The position numbers and the translations under genes were made by a program. 64,000 nt of DNA from Streptomyces niveus (GTDB lineage: Bacteria > Actinomycetota > Actinomycetes > Streptomycetales > Streptomycetaceae), in contig NZ_CP018047.1 of the NCBI RefSeq assembly GCF_002009175.1, positions 2,046,001 to 2,110,000 on the forward strand. Reading direction: 5' to 3'. Positions 17,759 to 26,783 of this stretch are shown here, in pieces. Each line of letters opens with the position of its first letter. Position 1 is the first letter of the stretch. The notes under the pieces were generated by a model. It was not told the origin of the DNA. It saw nothing but the letters and a program-made list of their open reading frames with translations, and made no database searches.

Positions 17759-17888
17759 CACTTGCTCCTGCGTGTCTTGAGTGGGCCCGGTGTGCTTACA
17801 GGGCCGGCGGAACCTGCGTCGCGTCTTCTTTCCTGCACGGTGTCCGACCGGCAGGGCTTTGTCCATCCCCGTGCGGGGCAGCCCGAGT

Positions 17889-18668
17889 TCAGGCCCGGGT
17901 GCCCTGGTCGCTCACGAGCGTGCCGATCTTCTCACCCTTGACGGCGCGCGCGATATTGCCCTCCGTGAGGAGTTCGAAGACAAGGATCGGCAGCGCGTTG
18001 TCGCGGCAGAGAGTGACGGCCGTGGCGTCGGCGACCTTGAGGTTGCGGGTGATCACCTCGCCGTACTCCAGCGCGTCGAACTTCACCGCGTCGGGGTTGG
18101 TCTTGGGGTCGGAGTCGTACACCCCGTCCACGCCGTTCTTGCCCATCAGCAGCGCTTCGGCGTCGATCTCCAGGGCGCGCTGGGCGGCGGTGGTGTCGGT
18201 GGAGAAGTACGGCATCCCCATGCCCGCGCCGAAGATGACGACGCGTCCCTTCTCCAGATGCCGTACGGCGCGCAGCGGGATGTACGGCTCCGCGACCTGC
18301 CCCATGGTGATGGCGGTCTGCACGCGCGAGTCGATGCCTTCCTTCTCCAGGAAGTCCTGGAGGGCCAGGCAGTTCATGACCGTGCCGAGCATGCCCATGT
18401 AGTCGGAGCGGGCCCGGTCCATGCCGCGCTGCTGGAGTTCGGCGCCGCGGAAGAAGTTGCCTCCGCCGATGACGATGGCGATCTGCGCCCCGTCCCGCAC
18501 GACGGCGGCGATCTCGCGGGCGATGGCGTGTACGACGTCGGGGTCGACGCCGAGCGCTCCCCCGCCGGCGAACGCCTCACCGGACAGTTTCAGCATGAAG
18601 CGCCCGGCTTTCTTGCCGGGGTCGCTGTTGTCGTCGGTGGACTGGGTGGCGTCCGCGCCCTTGTTCAT
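17889..18668 (-). CDS. pyrH: uridylate (UMP) kinase
   Basis: The 259-residue hexameric kinase makes UDP from UMP for nucleic acids and cell-wall precursors. The amino-acid-kinase family fold is clear: [12 protein letters not shown] near residue 24, [13 protein letters not shown], and [17 protein letters not shown]. Later come [16 protein letters not shown] and [18 protein letters not shown]. The N-terminal 20 residues are an Asp/Ser/Asn-rich extension. The ATG follows GAGGAGATCCCC. Confidence 0.97.
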   Translation of the reverse strand: MNKGADATQSTDDNSDPGKKAGRFMLKLSGEAFAGGGALGVDPDVVHAIAREIAAVVRDGAQIAIVIGGGNFFRGAELQQRGMDRARSDYMGMLGTVMNCLALQDFLEKEGIDSRVQTAITMGQVAEPYIPLRAVRHLEKGRVVIFGAGMGMPYFSTDTTAAQRALEIDAEALLMGKNGVDGVYDSDPKTNPDAVKFDALEYGEVITRNLKVADATAVTLCRDNALPILVFELLTEGNIARAVKGEKIGTLVSDQGTRA

Positions 18669-18694
18669 GGGGATCTCCTCGTGCACATACGAAG

Positions 18695-18736
18695 AAGGCC
18701 ATTGCCGGTGGGTCTGTGTCCCTAGCGGCAATGGCC
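18695..18736 (-). terminator. hairpin between tsf and pyrH
   Basis: AGGCCATTGCCG and CGGCAATGGCCT are perfectly complementary with an 18-nt loop. They lie just upstream of the pyrH ribosome binding site on the transcribed strand, so this could be a terminator or an attenuator that lowers read-through from tsf. Confidence 0.6.
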
Positions 18737-18829
18737 TCCTCGTCAGATCTGCGGCCGTCCGGCGCGTGTTCGGCCGGCGGCTGCAGTAGACCCTAGCCGG
18801 GTCCACCGTCGATCGCGTACGACTGCGCT

Positions 18830-18853
18830 GTCCCGGGTGCTCCGCCCCGGGAC
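18830..18853 (-). terminator. short terminator after tsf
   Basis: GTCCCGGG and CCCGGGAC flank an 8-nt loop 13 nt past the tsf stop codon. Together with the hairpin at 18695-18736 this gives two successive structures between tsf and pyrH. Confidence 0.6.
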
Positions 18854-18866
18854 GATGACCGGAACG

Positions 18867-19727
18867 TCAGGCGCCGACGCGGATGCGCGAGAAGCGCTTC
18901 AGCGTGACACCGGCCTCGTCCAGGACCTTCTTGACGGACTTCTTGTTGTCCTTGGCGAACGGCTGGTCGAGGAGGGTGACCTCCTTGAAGAAGCCGTTGA
19001 CGCGACCCTCGACGATCTTGGGCAGCGCGGCCTCGGGCTTGCCCTCCTCGCGGGAGGTGGCCTCGGCCACGCGGCGCTCGTTCTCGACGACGTCGGCCGG
19101 AACGTCCTCACGGGTGAGGTACTTCGGCGCGAACGCGGCGATGTGCTGGGCGACGTCCTTGGCGACCGCGGCGGCCGTCGCGGCGTCGGCACTGCCCTTG
19201 TCCAGCTCGACCAGGACGCCGACCTGCGGCGGGAGGTCGGGCATGGTGCGGTGCATGTACGTGCCGACGAAGCTGCCGTCGCCCTGGAACTGGGCGAAGC
19301 GGTCCAGGACGATCTTCTCGCCGAGGTTGGCGTTGGCCTCGTCGACGAACGCCTGGACGGTCTTGCCGGGCTCGATCTCGGAGGCGCGCAGCGCCTCGAT
19401 GTCGGCGGGGCTGGTCGCGGCCACGTGCGCGGCGAGCGCGTTGGCGGCGGCCTGGAACTTGTCACCCTTGGCGACGAAGTCCGTCTCGCACTTCAGCTCC
19501 AGCAGCACACCGGAGGTGTTGTCGTCGGAGACGAGGGAGACGACGGCGCCGTTCTCGGCACTGCGGCTCTCGCGCTTGGCGACGCCCTTCTGGCCCTTGA
19601 CGCGAAGCACCTCGACGGCCTTGTCGACGTCGCCGTCGGCCTCGACCAAGGCCTTCTTGCAGTCCATCATGCCGGCGCCGGTGAGCTCGCGGAGCTTCTT
19701 GACGTCAGCGGCGGTGTAGTTCGCCAT
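18867..19727 (-). CDS. tsf: elongation factor Ts
   Basis: The 286-residue guanine nucleotide exchange factor recharges EF-Tu. It starts [20 protein letters not shown] and continues [19 protein letters not shown], the UBA-like N-terminal domain that contacts EF-Tu. The core includes [13 protein letters not shown], containing the conserved TDFV that inserts near the EF-Tu nucleotide site, and [19 protein letters not shown] at the end. It lies downstream of rpsB with a hairpin between them, the standard arrangement. Confidence 0.97.
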   Translation of the reverse strand: MANYTAADVKKLRELTGAGMMDCKKALVEADGDVDKAVEVLRVKGQKGVAKRESRSAENGAVVSLVSDDNTSGVLLELKCETDFVAKGDKFQAAANALAAHVAATSPADIEALRASEIEPGKTVQAFVDEANANLGEKIVLDRFAQFQGDGSFVGTYMHRTMPDLPPQVGVLVELDKGSADAATAAAVAKDVAQHIAAFAPKYLTREDVPADVVENERRVAEATSREEGKPEAALPKIVEGRVNGFFKEVTLLDQPFAKDNKKSVKKVLDEAGVTLKRFSRIRVGA

Positions 19728-19766
19728 GTCTGTGAATCTCTCTCGGAAGTCGAAGATCTACGGGTG

Positions 19767-19794
19767 GACGGCGGGGGCCGTGGCCCCCGCCGTC
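19767..19794 (-). terminator. hairpin between rpsB and tsf
   Basis: GACGGCGGGGGCC and GGCCCCCGCCGTC form a perfect 13-bp stem in the short rpsB-tsf gap. It probably causes partial termination, setting a higher rpsB than tsf level. Confidence 0.7.
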
Positions 19795-19813
19795 AGCAAC
19801 CGAACCTTTGAGG

Positions 19814-20761
19814 TCAGGCCTTGTCGGCGTCCGCGGCCGGAGCCTCGGTGACCTCGGCGGCGGGGGCCTCGGCCGGAGCGGCGGCCTCGTCGGCCTGCTC
19901 GGCGTCGGCGACCTTCTCCGTCTCGGCGGAGGTCTGGACGTCGGCCGGGGCGGCGTCGGCGGACTTCTCCGCGTCGGCCTTCTTGTCGCCCTCGAGGAGG
20001 TCGCGCTCCCACTCGGCGAGGGGCTCGCCGGCGGCCTTCTCGCCCGGCTTGGAGTCGCCGGTGGCGGCACCGGAGCGGGCGATGAGACCCTCGGCGACGG
20101 CGTCGGCGATCACGCGGGTGAGCAGGGTGACGGAGCGGATCGCGTCGTCGTTGCCCGGGATCTTGTAGTCGACCTCGTCGGGGTCGCAGTTGGTGTCGAG
20201 GATCGCGACGACCGGGATGTGGAGCTTGCGCGCCTCACCGACGGCGATGTGCTCCTTCTTGGTGTCGACGATCCAGACGGCGCTGGGCACCTTCTGCATT
20301 TCGCGGATACCACCGAGGGTCTTCTCCAGCTTGGCCTTCTCGCGGGAGAGGACCAGGAGCTCCTTCTTGGTGAGGCCCGAGGCGGCCACGTCCTCGAAGT
20401 CGATCTGCTCGAGCTCCTTCAGACGCTGAAGGCGCTTGTAGACGGTGGAGAAGTTGGTGAGCATGCCGCCCAGCCAGCGCTGGTTGACGTACGGCATGCC
20501 GACGCGCGTCGCCTGCTCGGCGATGGCCTCCTGGGCCTGCTTCTTCGTACCGACGAACATGATCGAACCGCCGTGCGCGACGGTCTCCTTGACGAACTCG
20601 TAGGCGCGGTCGATGTACGACAGCGACTGGAGCAGGTCGATGATGTAGATGCCGTTGCGCTCCGTGAAGATGAAGCGCTTCATCTTCGGGTTCCAACGAC
20701 GGGTCTGGTGACCGAAGTGGACGCCGCTTTCCAGCAGCTCCCGCATCGTGACGACGGCCAT
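19814..20761 (-). CDS. rpsB: 30S ribosomal protein S2
   Basis: The 315-residue protein starts at ATG 20761 behind AAGGAGTACGGCC. Residues 1-230 are standard S2: [42 protein letters not shown] and [26 protein letters not shown]. The last 80 residues or so are an acidic Ala/Asp/Glu-rich tail, a streptomycete extension absent from short S2 proteins. The gene is divergent from the M23 peptidase gene. Confidence 0.97.
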   Translation of the reverse strand: MAVVTMRELLESGVHFGHQTRRWNPKMKRFIFTERNGIYIIDLLQSLSYIDRAYEFVKETVAHGGSIMFVGTKKQAQEAIAEQATRVGMPYVNQRWLGGMLTNFSTVYKRLQRLKELEQIDFEDVAASGLTKKELLVLSREKAKLEKTLGGIREMQKVPSAVWIVDTKKEHIAVGEARKLHIPVVAILDTNCDPDEVDYKIPGNDDAIRSVTLLTRVIADAVAEGLIARSGAATGDSKPGEKAAGEPLAEWERDLLEGDKKADAEKSADAAPADVQTSAETEKVADAEQADEAAAPAEAPAAEVTEAPAADADKA

Positions 20762-20992
20762 GGCCGTACTCCTTGAGGTACTCGGTTGTCGCGTCCGCCG
20801 GACGGCGGTCGCGCCTGACGCCCCGGAGCGCTTTGCCACTAGGGACCGAGAAGCGCGGACACCGGCGAAGAGGCCGACGGCGGGGCGTGCGAAGTCGATC
20901 CGGTGACCCGGATCGCCACAGGAAGTGTACGGGACCCGCACAGCGCCCGGCGACGGAGTGCGGGGGTGACGGAGTTATGCACATTGGCTCGG

Positions 20993-21001
20993 TTATCCAC
21001 A
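20993..21001 (+). other. perfect DnaA-box sequence in the rpsB / peptidase intergenic region
   Basis: TTATCCACA, the classical DnaA 9-mer, occurs in the 291-bp divergent spacer 20762-21052. Otherwise the spacer holds presumed promoters and nothing else recognised. A single box may be chance or may bind DnaA as a regulator. Confidence 0.35.
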
Positions 21002-21052
21002 GATTCCGAGCATGATCCACTTGAATCGGCCGAGTGCGGCAGCGTGAACGGC

Positions 21053-22120
21053 ATGATCACTGTCGACGAGCTACTCATCCACGTCTGCGCCCCACCCGTC
21101 CGCCGGGGTCGGCGGCGCCTCGTCTCTCTGTGTGTACGCGCCGGCGTCGCCGCGCTGGCGGGGGTGGTGGCGGCTGTCCTGTTCGCCCCTTCGTCCGACG
21201 CGTGGGCCGCGGACGAGGAGGAGGTGGGCACGGGCGCCGACGCGCGCTCCGAGCGGCCCGCTGCGGCTCCGGAAGCCGATACCGACACCGCCACCCACAC
21301 CGACGCCGACGGGGTCAGCGGCGACCGGGCATGGCCGGTGGGGCCGCGGCCGACCGTCGTCCGGGGGTGGGAGCCGCCCGCCTCGCCGTACGGCCCCGGC
21401 CACCGGGGAGTGGACCTCGCCGCCACCCCTGGCACCCCCATCCGCGCCGCCGCTCCCGGACGCGTGTCCTTCACCGGCATGGTGGCTGGACGCGGCGTGC
21501 TCTCGATCACGCTCACCGGCACCGGACAGCCACCGCTGCGCACCACCTACGAGCCGGTGACGGCCCTTGTCGCCGAGGGCGACGAGGTGGCGGCGGGCCA
21601 GGTCGTGGCCGTCCTTGAACCAGGCCCGTTCCACTGCGCGGGCGGTTGTCTGCACTGGGGGCTGCTGCGGGGCGAGACCTATCTCGACCCCTTGTCCCTA
21701 CTGCCCGACGATCTGCTCGACGGCGGGCCGGCGCGCCTGTTGCCGGTGTTCGGGGTCCCCGAGCCGGCACCGACGGACGCGCCGACGGGAGCGCGTACGC
21801 CCTCGCTGCCGGACGATCTTCCGGTGGACGCGGTGATCACGGCCGAGGAGACCGCGGCAGCGGCCGGCGACGCGTTGCATGCCGTGGCCCTGCTCACGGC
21901 CGCCGCGTGGGTGCGGCAGCGGAGTCGTACGGGCGTCAGGTACCGCGTACGCCCTGGAGCACCATGGACACCGCCGCCTCGGCGATCACCACGGGGTCCT
22001 CGGCCGCGCCCAACTCGATCCGCCGCACGGCGGCGTCCACCACGCCCTGGAGCAGCATCGCGGCCAGCCTCGGCTGCTCGTGGCCCAGCTCCCCGAGGGC
22101 TTCGACGATCATCGCGATGA
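21053..22120 (+). CDS. secreted M23-family peptidoglycan peptidase
   Basis: The protein starts at ATG 21053 with a basic segment (RRGRRR), a hydrophobic helix and a likely signal cleavage after SDAWA. An Asp/Thr-rich linker leads to an M23 (LytM) domain: GHRGVDLAATPGTPIRAAAPG with the HxxxD zinc ligands, and CLHWGLLRGETYLDPL where the usual HxH reads CxH, a form I have seen in streptomycete relatives. From about residue 300 the frame becomes an Arg/Pro-rich run that overlaps the convergent TetR gene by 185 nt. The natural stop may have been lost, so the true domain end is near 21,945. Confidence 0.8.
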   Translation: MITVDELLIHVCAPPVRRGRRRLVSLCVRAGVAALAGVVAAVLFAPSSDAWAADEEEVGTGADARSERPAAAPEADTDTATHTDADGVSGDRAWPVGPRPTVVRGWEPPASPYGPGHRGVDLAATPGTPIRAAAPGRVSFTGMVAGRGVLSITLTGTGQPPLRTTYEPVTALVAEGDEVAAGQVVAVLEPGPFHCAGGCLHWGLLRGETYLDPLSLLPDDLLDGGPARLLPVFGVPEPAPTDAPTGARTPSLPDDLPVDAVITAEETAAAAGDALHAVALLTAAAWVRQRSRTGVRYRVRPGAPWTPPPRRSPRGPRPRPTRSAARRRPPRPGAASRPASAARGPAPRGLRRSSR

Positions 22121-22520
22121 GTCCGCCGTGCGCCGCTCGGATCTTCTCCCTGGCGCCCGCGTCGAGTTCGCTCGCGGAGATGGCGACCACCGCGCGGTGA
22201 CGGCGGTCGCCGACAAGGCTCAACTGCTTGCGCACATACGCTTCGATCTTGCTGTCGGGTGTCGCCGCCTCCGCCATGGCGAATTCGATCTCGGCGGCCC
22301 AGACAGGGAAGTCGACGGCGCAGAGCTCTTCGACGACGGCCGCGCGCGAGCGGAAGTACTCATAGACCGATGACCTGGCGAGGCCTGTGCGCTCGGCGAG
22401 GGCGGGGAAGGTCAGCGCCTCCGTGCCGCCTTCGGACAAGAGGGAGCGTGCGGCGTCGAGCAGGGCGCCGCGCTGCATGGTCCGGTGCTCGGCCACGGAG
22501 GCCGCTCGAATCCTGGGCAC
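21936..22520 (-). CDS. TetR/AcrR family transcriptional regulator
   Basis: The 194-residue protein has an N-terminal TetR DNA-binding domain: LLDAARSLLSEGGTEALTFP then ALAERTGLARSSVYEYFRSR, residues about 17-60. A helical C-terminal ligand domain follows. The likely start is GTG 22520 (VPRIRAASVAEHRT); GTG 22496 is an alternative and neither has a good ribosome binding site. It sits 49 nt downstream of whiG's stop side on the same strand and upstream of nothing obvious, so its target cannot be named. Confidence 0.85.
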   Translation of the reverse strand: MPRIRAASVAEHRTMQRGALLDAARSLLSEGGTEALTFPALAERTGLARSSVYEYFRSRAAVVEELCAVDFPVWAAEIEFAMAEAATPDSKIEAYVRKQLSLVGDRRHRAVVAISASELDAGAREKIRAAHGGLIAMIVEALGELGHEQPRLAAMLLQGVVDAAVRRIELGAAEDPVVIAEAAVSMVLQGVRGT

Positions 22521-22569
22521 GCACCCACTGTACGGCGGAGACCGCTCGCGCAGGCGGGGCAGTGACGAT

Positions 22570-23418
22570 TCAGCGTCCCGCGTCGGCGAGTTTGGCGCGG
22601 AGCTGGAGCACGGACTTGGTGTGGATCTGGCTGACGCGGCTCTCGGTGACACCGAGGACGTTGCCGATCTCCGCCAGCGTGAGCCCCTCGTAGTAGTAGA
22701 GCGTGACCACGGTCTTCTCGCGCTCGGGAAGGGTGTTGATGGCGCGGGCGAGCAGCCGGCGAAGTTCGCGGTCCTCGGCGACCTCGACGGGGTTGTCCGC
22801 CGCCGTGTCCTCCAGCGTGTCCATCAGGCTGAGGCGGTCGCCGCCTTCCCCGCCGGCATGCAGCAGTTCCTCCAGCGCCACGACGTTCGCCAGCGACAAC
22901 TGGCTGAAGACGGCGTGCAGTTCCTCGACGGCGATGCCCATCTCGGCGGCCACCTCGGTCTCCGAGGGGGTACGCCGAAGCTGCGCCTCCAGAGTGGCGT
23001 AGGCGCGCTCGACGGCCCTGGCCTTCTGGCGTACGGAGCGTGGGATCCAGTCCAGCGCGCGCAGTTCGTCGATCATCGCGCCGCGGATACGGGTGATCGC
23101 GTAGGTCTCGAACTTGATCGACCGCTCGATGTCGAACTTCTCGATCGCGTCGATGAGCCCGAACACCCCGGAGGAGACGAAGTCCGCCTGCTCGACGTTG
23201 GACGGCAGTCCCACACTCACCCGGCCGGCGACGTACTTCACCAGCGGCGAGTAGTGCAGGATCAACTGCTCACGCAGCCGCTCGTTACCCGTGGACTTGT
23301 ACGACCGCCACAAGGTGTCGAGCGCCGAGGGGGCGGAGGGTCGCACTTCGCCGCGGGCCGCTGGGGGCGCCGGGGGTGGCGCCGCCACGCGGTCGGACCC
23401 GGAGGTGTGCTGGGGCAT
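22570..23418 (-). CDS. whiG: RNA polymerase sigma factor WhiG (sporulation)
   Basis: The 282-residue FliA-type sigma factor commits aerial hyphae to sporulation; in Streptomyces it drives whiH and whiI and is held by the anti-sigma RsiG with cyclic di-GMP. Regions 2 to 4 are visible: [20 protein letters not shown] and [20 protein letters not shown] (2.1-2.4), [20 protein letters not shown], and at the end [20 protein letters not shown] with [19 protein letters not shown] (region 4.2). The length and Pro-rich first 30 residues match streptomycete WhiG. Confidence 0.96.
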   Translation of the reverse strand: MPQHTSGSDRVAAPPPAPPAARGEVRPSAPSALDTLWRSYKSTGNERLREQLILHYSPLVKYVAGRVSVGLPSNVEQADFVSSGVFGLIDAIEKFDIERSIKFETYAITRIRGAMIDELRALDWIPRSVRQKARAVERAYATLEAQLRRTPSETEVAAEMGIAVEELHAVFSQLSLANVVALEELLHAGGEGGDRLSLMDTLEDTAADNPVEVAEDRELRRLLARAINTLPEREKTVVTLYYYEGLTLAEIGNVLGVTESRVSQIHTKSVLQLRAKLADAGR

Positions 23419-23668
23419 GCGTTGCCTTGAGCCGTTCTGCCGTGAAGTGAGGGAAAGTACGCGTCTGGGCCGGATTCCTTGTGAGCGTAGCGTGACAGCG
23501 CGGTCGCGGCGCGCGAGAAGACGGGTGGAGCGCCTGTCCGGACGGGCACGGCCGGCCGAAGCCACGAGGTCGCGAACCGGGGCCGACACCGCGCGTATCG
23601 GCCGTTGTCGCACCGCCGGGAGAGCTGCGATGGTCATCTGCCTCACCTTTTCACCCGAATGCCCCAGG

Positions 23669-24838
23669 TCAAGTACCGGCTCGCCGCGTACCGCCGCCGC
23701 TTGTGGTCCGCGGCGTCAACTGCCAGCCGTCACCCTGCCGTTGCACGAACCCGAGGGAGTGAAGTTCGTACAGCTTGCCGAGCGCCTCGTCGGCCGTCGT
23801 CGCCGTCTCCCGCGCGATGTCCCGCACACCGAGGGCGCCCCGGCCGGGCAGCGCGTCGAGGATCCGTCCGCCGAGGGGATCGAGCAGGTCTCTGGCCAGG
23901 ACGGGGCCGCGGCGGTCGGGTGCCAGGTCGCCCATGTCCCCCACCAGTTCGGCCACTTCGGCGGCGTCCGTGACCAGCACGCCTTCGCCGCGCAGCAGTT
24001 CATGCACTCCCGCCGAGAGTCCGCTCGTCGCCGGGCCCGGCACTCCCATGGTGAACCGCCCGAGCCGCTGTGCGCCGCGCGCGGTGACCAGGGAACCGCT
24101 GCGGTACTCAGCCTCCACCACGACCGTCCCCCGGGTGAGCGCGGCGATCACCCGGTTGCGGAGGACGAACCTGCTGCGGGTCGGATGATCACCGGGGGCC
24201 AGCTCCCCCACGACCAGGCCCTGTTCGGCGATGCGGCGCACCAGTTCGGCGTGTCCGGGCGGATAGACCACGTCGACTCCGCAGGCCAGGACGGCGACGG
24301 TCGCGCCGCCGGAGGCGAGTGCGCCCCGGTGAGCGGCTCCGTCGACGCCGTACGCCGCGCCCGACGTCACCACCCAGCCCCGCTCGGCCAGGCCGGACGC
24401 GATGCTCGCGGCCATGTGCGCCCCGTACGGTGTGCAGGCTCTGGCTCCCACGATGGCGACGGAGCGCAGGGACCAGAGCCTCAGATCGGGCCTGCCCCGT
24501 ACCCACAGCCCGATGGGGCGGGCCGGGCCGAGGTCGTCGAGCTGCGTCGGCCACTCCTGGTCTCCGGGACACACGAACCGGCCGCCGATCCCGGCGATGA
24601 CCGACAGGTCCCGCTCGGGGGCCGCTGCCTTCGCGCGTGCCCGGAGGCCGCTGATACGGCGCGGACCAACCTCCGCCAGTGCCGCGTCGTCGCTCCTGCC
24701 GGGGGAAGTGAACAGGTCCATCAGCCCTCGGGCGCCGTACCGGCGCAGCCACCGCCCGCCGTTCTCGTCGCCGGGCTCGATCACTCGTGTCAGAGCGGCC
24801 CGCGCGAGTCGCTCGTCGGCGTCGACGCCCGCGGTCAT
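23669..24838 (-). CDS. dprA: DNA-processing protein DprA
   Basis: The 389-residue protein binds single-stranded DNA and loads RecA; it is needed for natural transformation in competent bacteria. It has an N-terminal SAM-like region, a Rossmann core with [20 protein letters not shown] and [18 protein letters not shown] (residues about 130-180), and a C-terminal winged-helix (DMT1-like) domain. Its ATG overlaps the comM stop (ATGA). Because comM is split by the mobile element, expression of dprA must now come from inside the comM remnant or from the element. Confidence 0.93.
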   Translation of the reverse strand: MTAGVDADERLARAALTRVIEPGDENGGRWLRRYGARGLMDLFTSPGRSDDAALAEVGPRRISGLRARAKAAAPERDLSVIAGIGGRFVCPGDQEWPTQLDDLGPARPIGLWVRGRPDLRLWSLRSVAIVGARACTPYGAHMAASIASGLAERGWVVTSGAAYGVDGAAHRGALASGGATVAVLACGVDVVYPPGHAELVRRIAEQGLVVGELAPGDHPTRSRFVLRNRVIAALTRGTVVVEAEYRSGSLVTARGAQRLGRFTMGVPGPATSGLSAGVHELLRGEGVLVTDAAEVAELVGDMGDLAPDRRGPVLARDLLDPLGGRILDALPGRGALGVRDIARETATTADEALGKLYELHSLGFVQRQGDGWQLTPRTTSGGGTRRAGT

Positions 24839-25479
24839 GACATCTCTCCGATCGTGGCCACGACGCCGCGGGCGATGCCGGTGCGCAACTCCAGCGCCAG
24901 GCCGACGTCACGGCCGTCGGGGCGGTCGCGGCCGGCGAGGTCCGCGACCGTCCACGCGACTCGCAGGACCCGGTCCAGGCCGCGGGCCGTGAGCAGTCCC
25001 CGTTCGAGGTCCCGCTCGGCGGCGTCGAGTGCACCGGGTGCGGTGAGCCAACGGGTACGCAGTTCATGGCCTGGCACTTCGCTGTTGACCGTCCATGGAG
25101 TCCCCGCCAGCCGCTCTGCCGACCGCAGCCGGGCCTGCGCGACCCGTTCGGCGACGACCGCCGTCGTCTCGCCCCTGCCGCCCTGGCCCATGAGATCGGC
25201 GCGGTGCACCGGCTGGACCCCTACACGGAGATCAACCCTGTCGAGCAGAGGACCGGACAGACGGGACTGGTAGCGGCGGATCGCCGAGGGCGGGCATTCG
25301 CACCCGGCGCCGTGCAGGGTGTGCCGTCCGCAGGGGCACGGGTTGGCGGCGAGGACCATCAGGAAGCGGGCGGGCAGCCGTACGACCCCGGCGCTGCGCG
25401 CGATGACCACCTGCCCCGATTCGAGGGGCTGGCGCAGCGCGTCGAGTGCCTTGCCGGAGAATTCCGGCGCCTCGTCCAG
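24835..25479 (-). pseudogene. comM: 3' half of comM (yifB), Mg-chelatase-like AAA protein, separated by the element
   Basis: The sequence begins DEAPEFSGKALDALRQPLES, continues RFLMVLAANPCPCGRHTLHG (a Cys-rich zinc-like patch) and LSGPLLDRVDLRVGVQ, and ends in the usual helical C-domain. This is the part of YifB/ComM from the Walker B acidic pair onward. It lacks the Walker A half, which lies 8.4 kb away at 33,893-34,879. The frame is open back into the element to about 25,611, so a chimeric fragment could be made, but it would have no ATP-binding site. Confidence 0.93.
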
Positions 25480-25604
25480 TTTTCCCGCCGGTGAGAGTGC
25501 TGTTCGCGATGTTCGTGGATGGCGGTGACCTGGGACATCCCGACTTCGTTTGCCGACCGGCGTCGTGATGTTCGCGATGTCAGCACAGTCGGCATGGAGG
25601 TCAC
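25480..25604 (+). repeat. left end of the element: terminal repeats and recombinase-site candidates
   Basis: Reading inward, the end is TTTTCCCGCCGGTGAG, related to the right end (TTTTCCGGCTGAG read inward on the minus strand). GGTGACCTGG at 25,524-25,533 is repeated exactly inverted at 33,850-33,859. The 12-mer TGTTCGCGATGT occurs twice as a direct repeat (25,501-25,512 and 25,569-25,580). These are the best candidates for recombinase binding. The tnpA promoter must also lie here. Confidence 0.65.
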
Positions 25605-26783
25605 GTGGCACAGAGACTGGCGATGGGCCAGCTCCGGGTTCAAAAGGTTCGGCACAAGAACGGCAGCCGTTCGTACACCATCTTCCACTCGATGAGCGGG
25701 CTGCATCCGGCAGCGGAGCGGTACCTCAGTCCGTACGCGGGTAGGGGCTCCGACCGGACGTATGCGTATCTGCTCGTCGACCACCTGCGGTGGCTGGAGT
25801 ACGAGGGGCTGACGTCCGAGACCGTGGGTTTCCGGGACCTACAGCGGTACATGAAGGCTGTCGGGGCGAAGGTCTCGATGCCGTACGGATCGCCGTGGCG
25901 GGTGGGCAAGCGCCCGTATCAGAACGACGCTCTGCGGGGAGCCGCGTCCTGCCTGAAGGGCTTCTACCTCAAGCAGGCCGAGTTTGGCATCAACGCGGCG
26001 CTCGCCGAGGCCCTGGACCTTGAGCGGCTGCCCACACAGCGGGACCGGGACCGCGCCCTGTTGGGCCACATCAAGCGAAGCATGGACGCGAACCCGCTCG
26101 CGCCGAAGGAGCTGCGGCGCCGGCACAAGAAGATGCTGCCGGACGGGGCGCGCGAGGTCCTGCTGGAGGAGGTGAACTCGGCCCGCGACCGCATGACCGT
26201 GGAGTGGCTGAGCGACGGCGGTTTGCGCATCGGGGAGTTCTGCGGTCTTCACCTCGCCGACCTTCACCTGCGCGAGAACGCCTCCTGCGGCGAATGTCGC
26301 ACTCCGCACGCGCACGTCTGTCATCGCGACGGCCTGGTCACCGACGCCCGCGCGAAGACGAAGTGGCCTTGGGAGTTCGAAGACGGAGTGATCCGGGGCG
26401 GGCTGATCAAGCGGGTCAGCCCGGCAATGATCCATGCCTACTTCGAGTACATGATGAGCGAATACCCGCGCGGCGCCGCTCACGGCCTGCTGCTGGTCCA
26501 GCAGCAGGGGCCGGCGAAGGGACTGCCCTGGGCGCCCGAGGGCGCCCGCAAGATGCTCAAGAGGGCCGGCTTCCGCGCCGGTCTGGGGCTGATCCGTCCG
26601 CACATGTTTCGCCACACCTGGGCGAACGCCGTGCTGGATGCCGCGGACGGCAACCTCGTCATCGTCCGGGACGCTGGTGGCTGGGCCTCGACCCAGACGG
26701 TCGATGAGATCTATGCGCACGTCGATGTCAACGACCCCACCTTCAACTCGGCCCTGCTGACGGCATGGGGTGAGATGCAGTGA
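25605..26783 (+). CDS. tnpA: Tn554 TnpA-like tyrosine recombinase
   Basis: The 392-residue tyrosine recombinase starts at GTG 25605, 4 nt after GGAGG. Catalytic boxes: Arg in DGGLRIGEFCGL (about residue 205), HMFRHTWAN (HxxRH, about 333), WASTQTVDEIYAHV supplying the late Trp and nucleophilic Tyr. An N-terminal SAM-like core-binding domain precedes them. It is longer than phage integrases and stands first of three coupled genes, as in Tn554. The stop overlaps tnpB (GTGA). Confidence 0.88.
   Translation: MAQRLAMGQLRVQKVRHKNGSRSYTIFHSMSGLHPAAERYLSPYAGRGSDRTYAYLLVDHLRWLEYEGLTSETVGFRDLQRYMKAVGAKVSMPYGSPWRVGKRPYQNDALRGAASCLKGFYLKQAEFGINAALAEALDLERLPTQRDRDRALLGHIKRSMDANPLAPKELRRRHKKMLPDGAREVLLEEVNSARDRMTVEWLSDGGLRIGEFCGLHLADLHLRENASCGECRTPHAHVCHRDGLVTDARAKTKWPWEFEDGVIRGGLIKRVSPAMIHAYFEYMMSEYPRGAAHGLLLVQQQGPAKGLPWAPEGARKMLKRAGFRAGLGLIRPHMFRHTWANAVLDAADGNLVIVRDAGGWASTQTVDEIYAHVDVNDPTFNSALLTAWGEMQ

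Noticed and set aside
25480..25611. ComM C-terminal half as an independent gene starting at 25,611
   Set aside because: The start lies in the element, the added residues are element sequence, and the product lacks Walker A; it is better described as the 3' fragment of a split gene.
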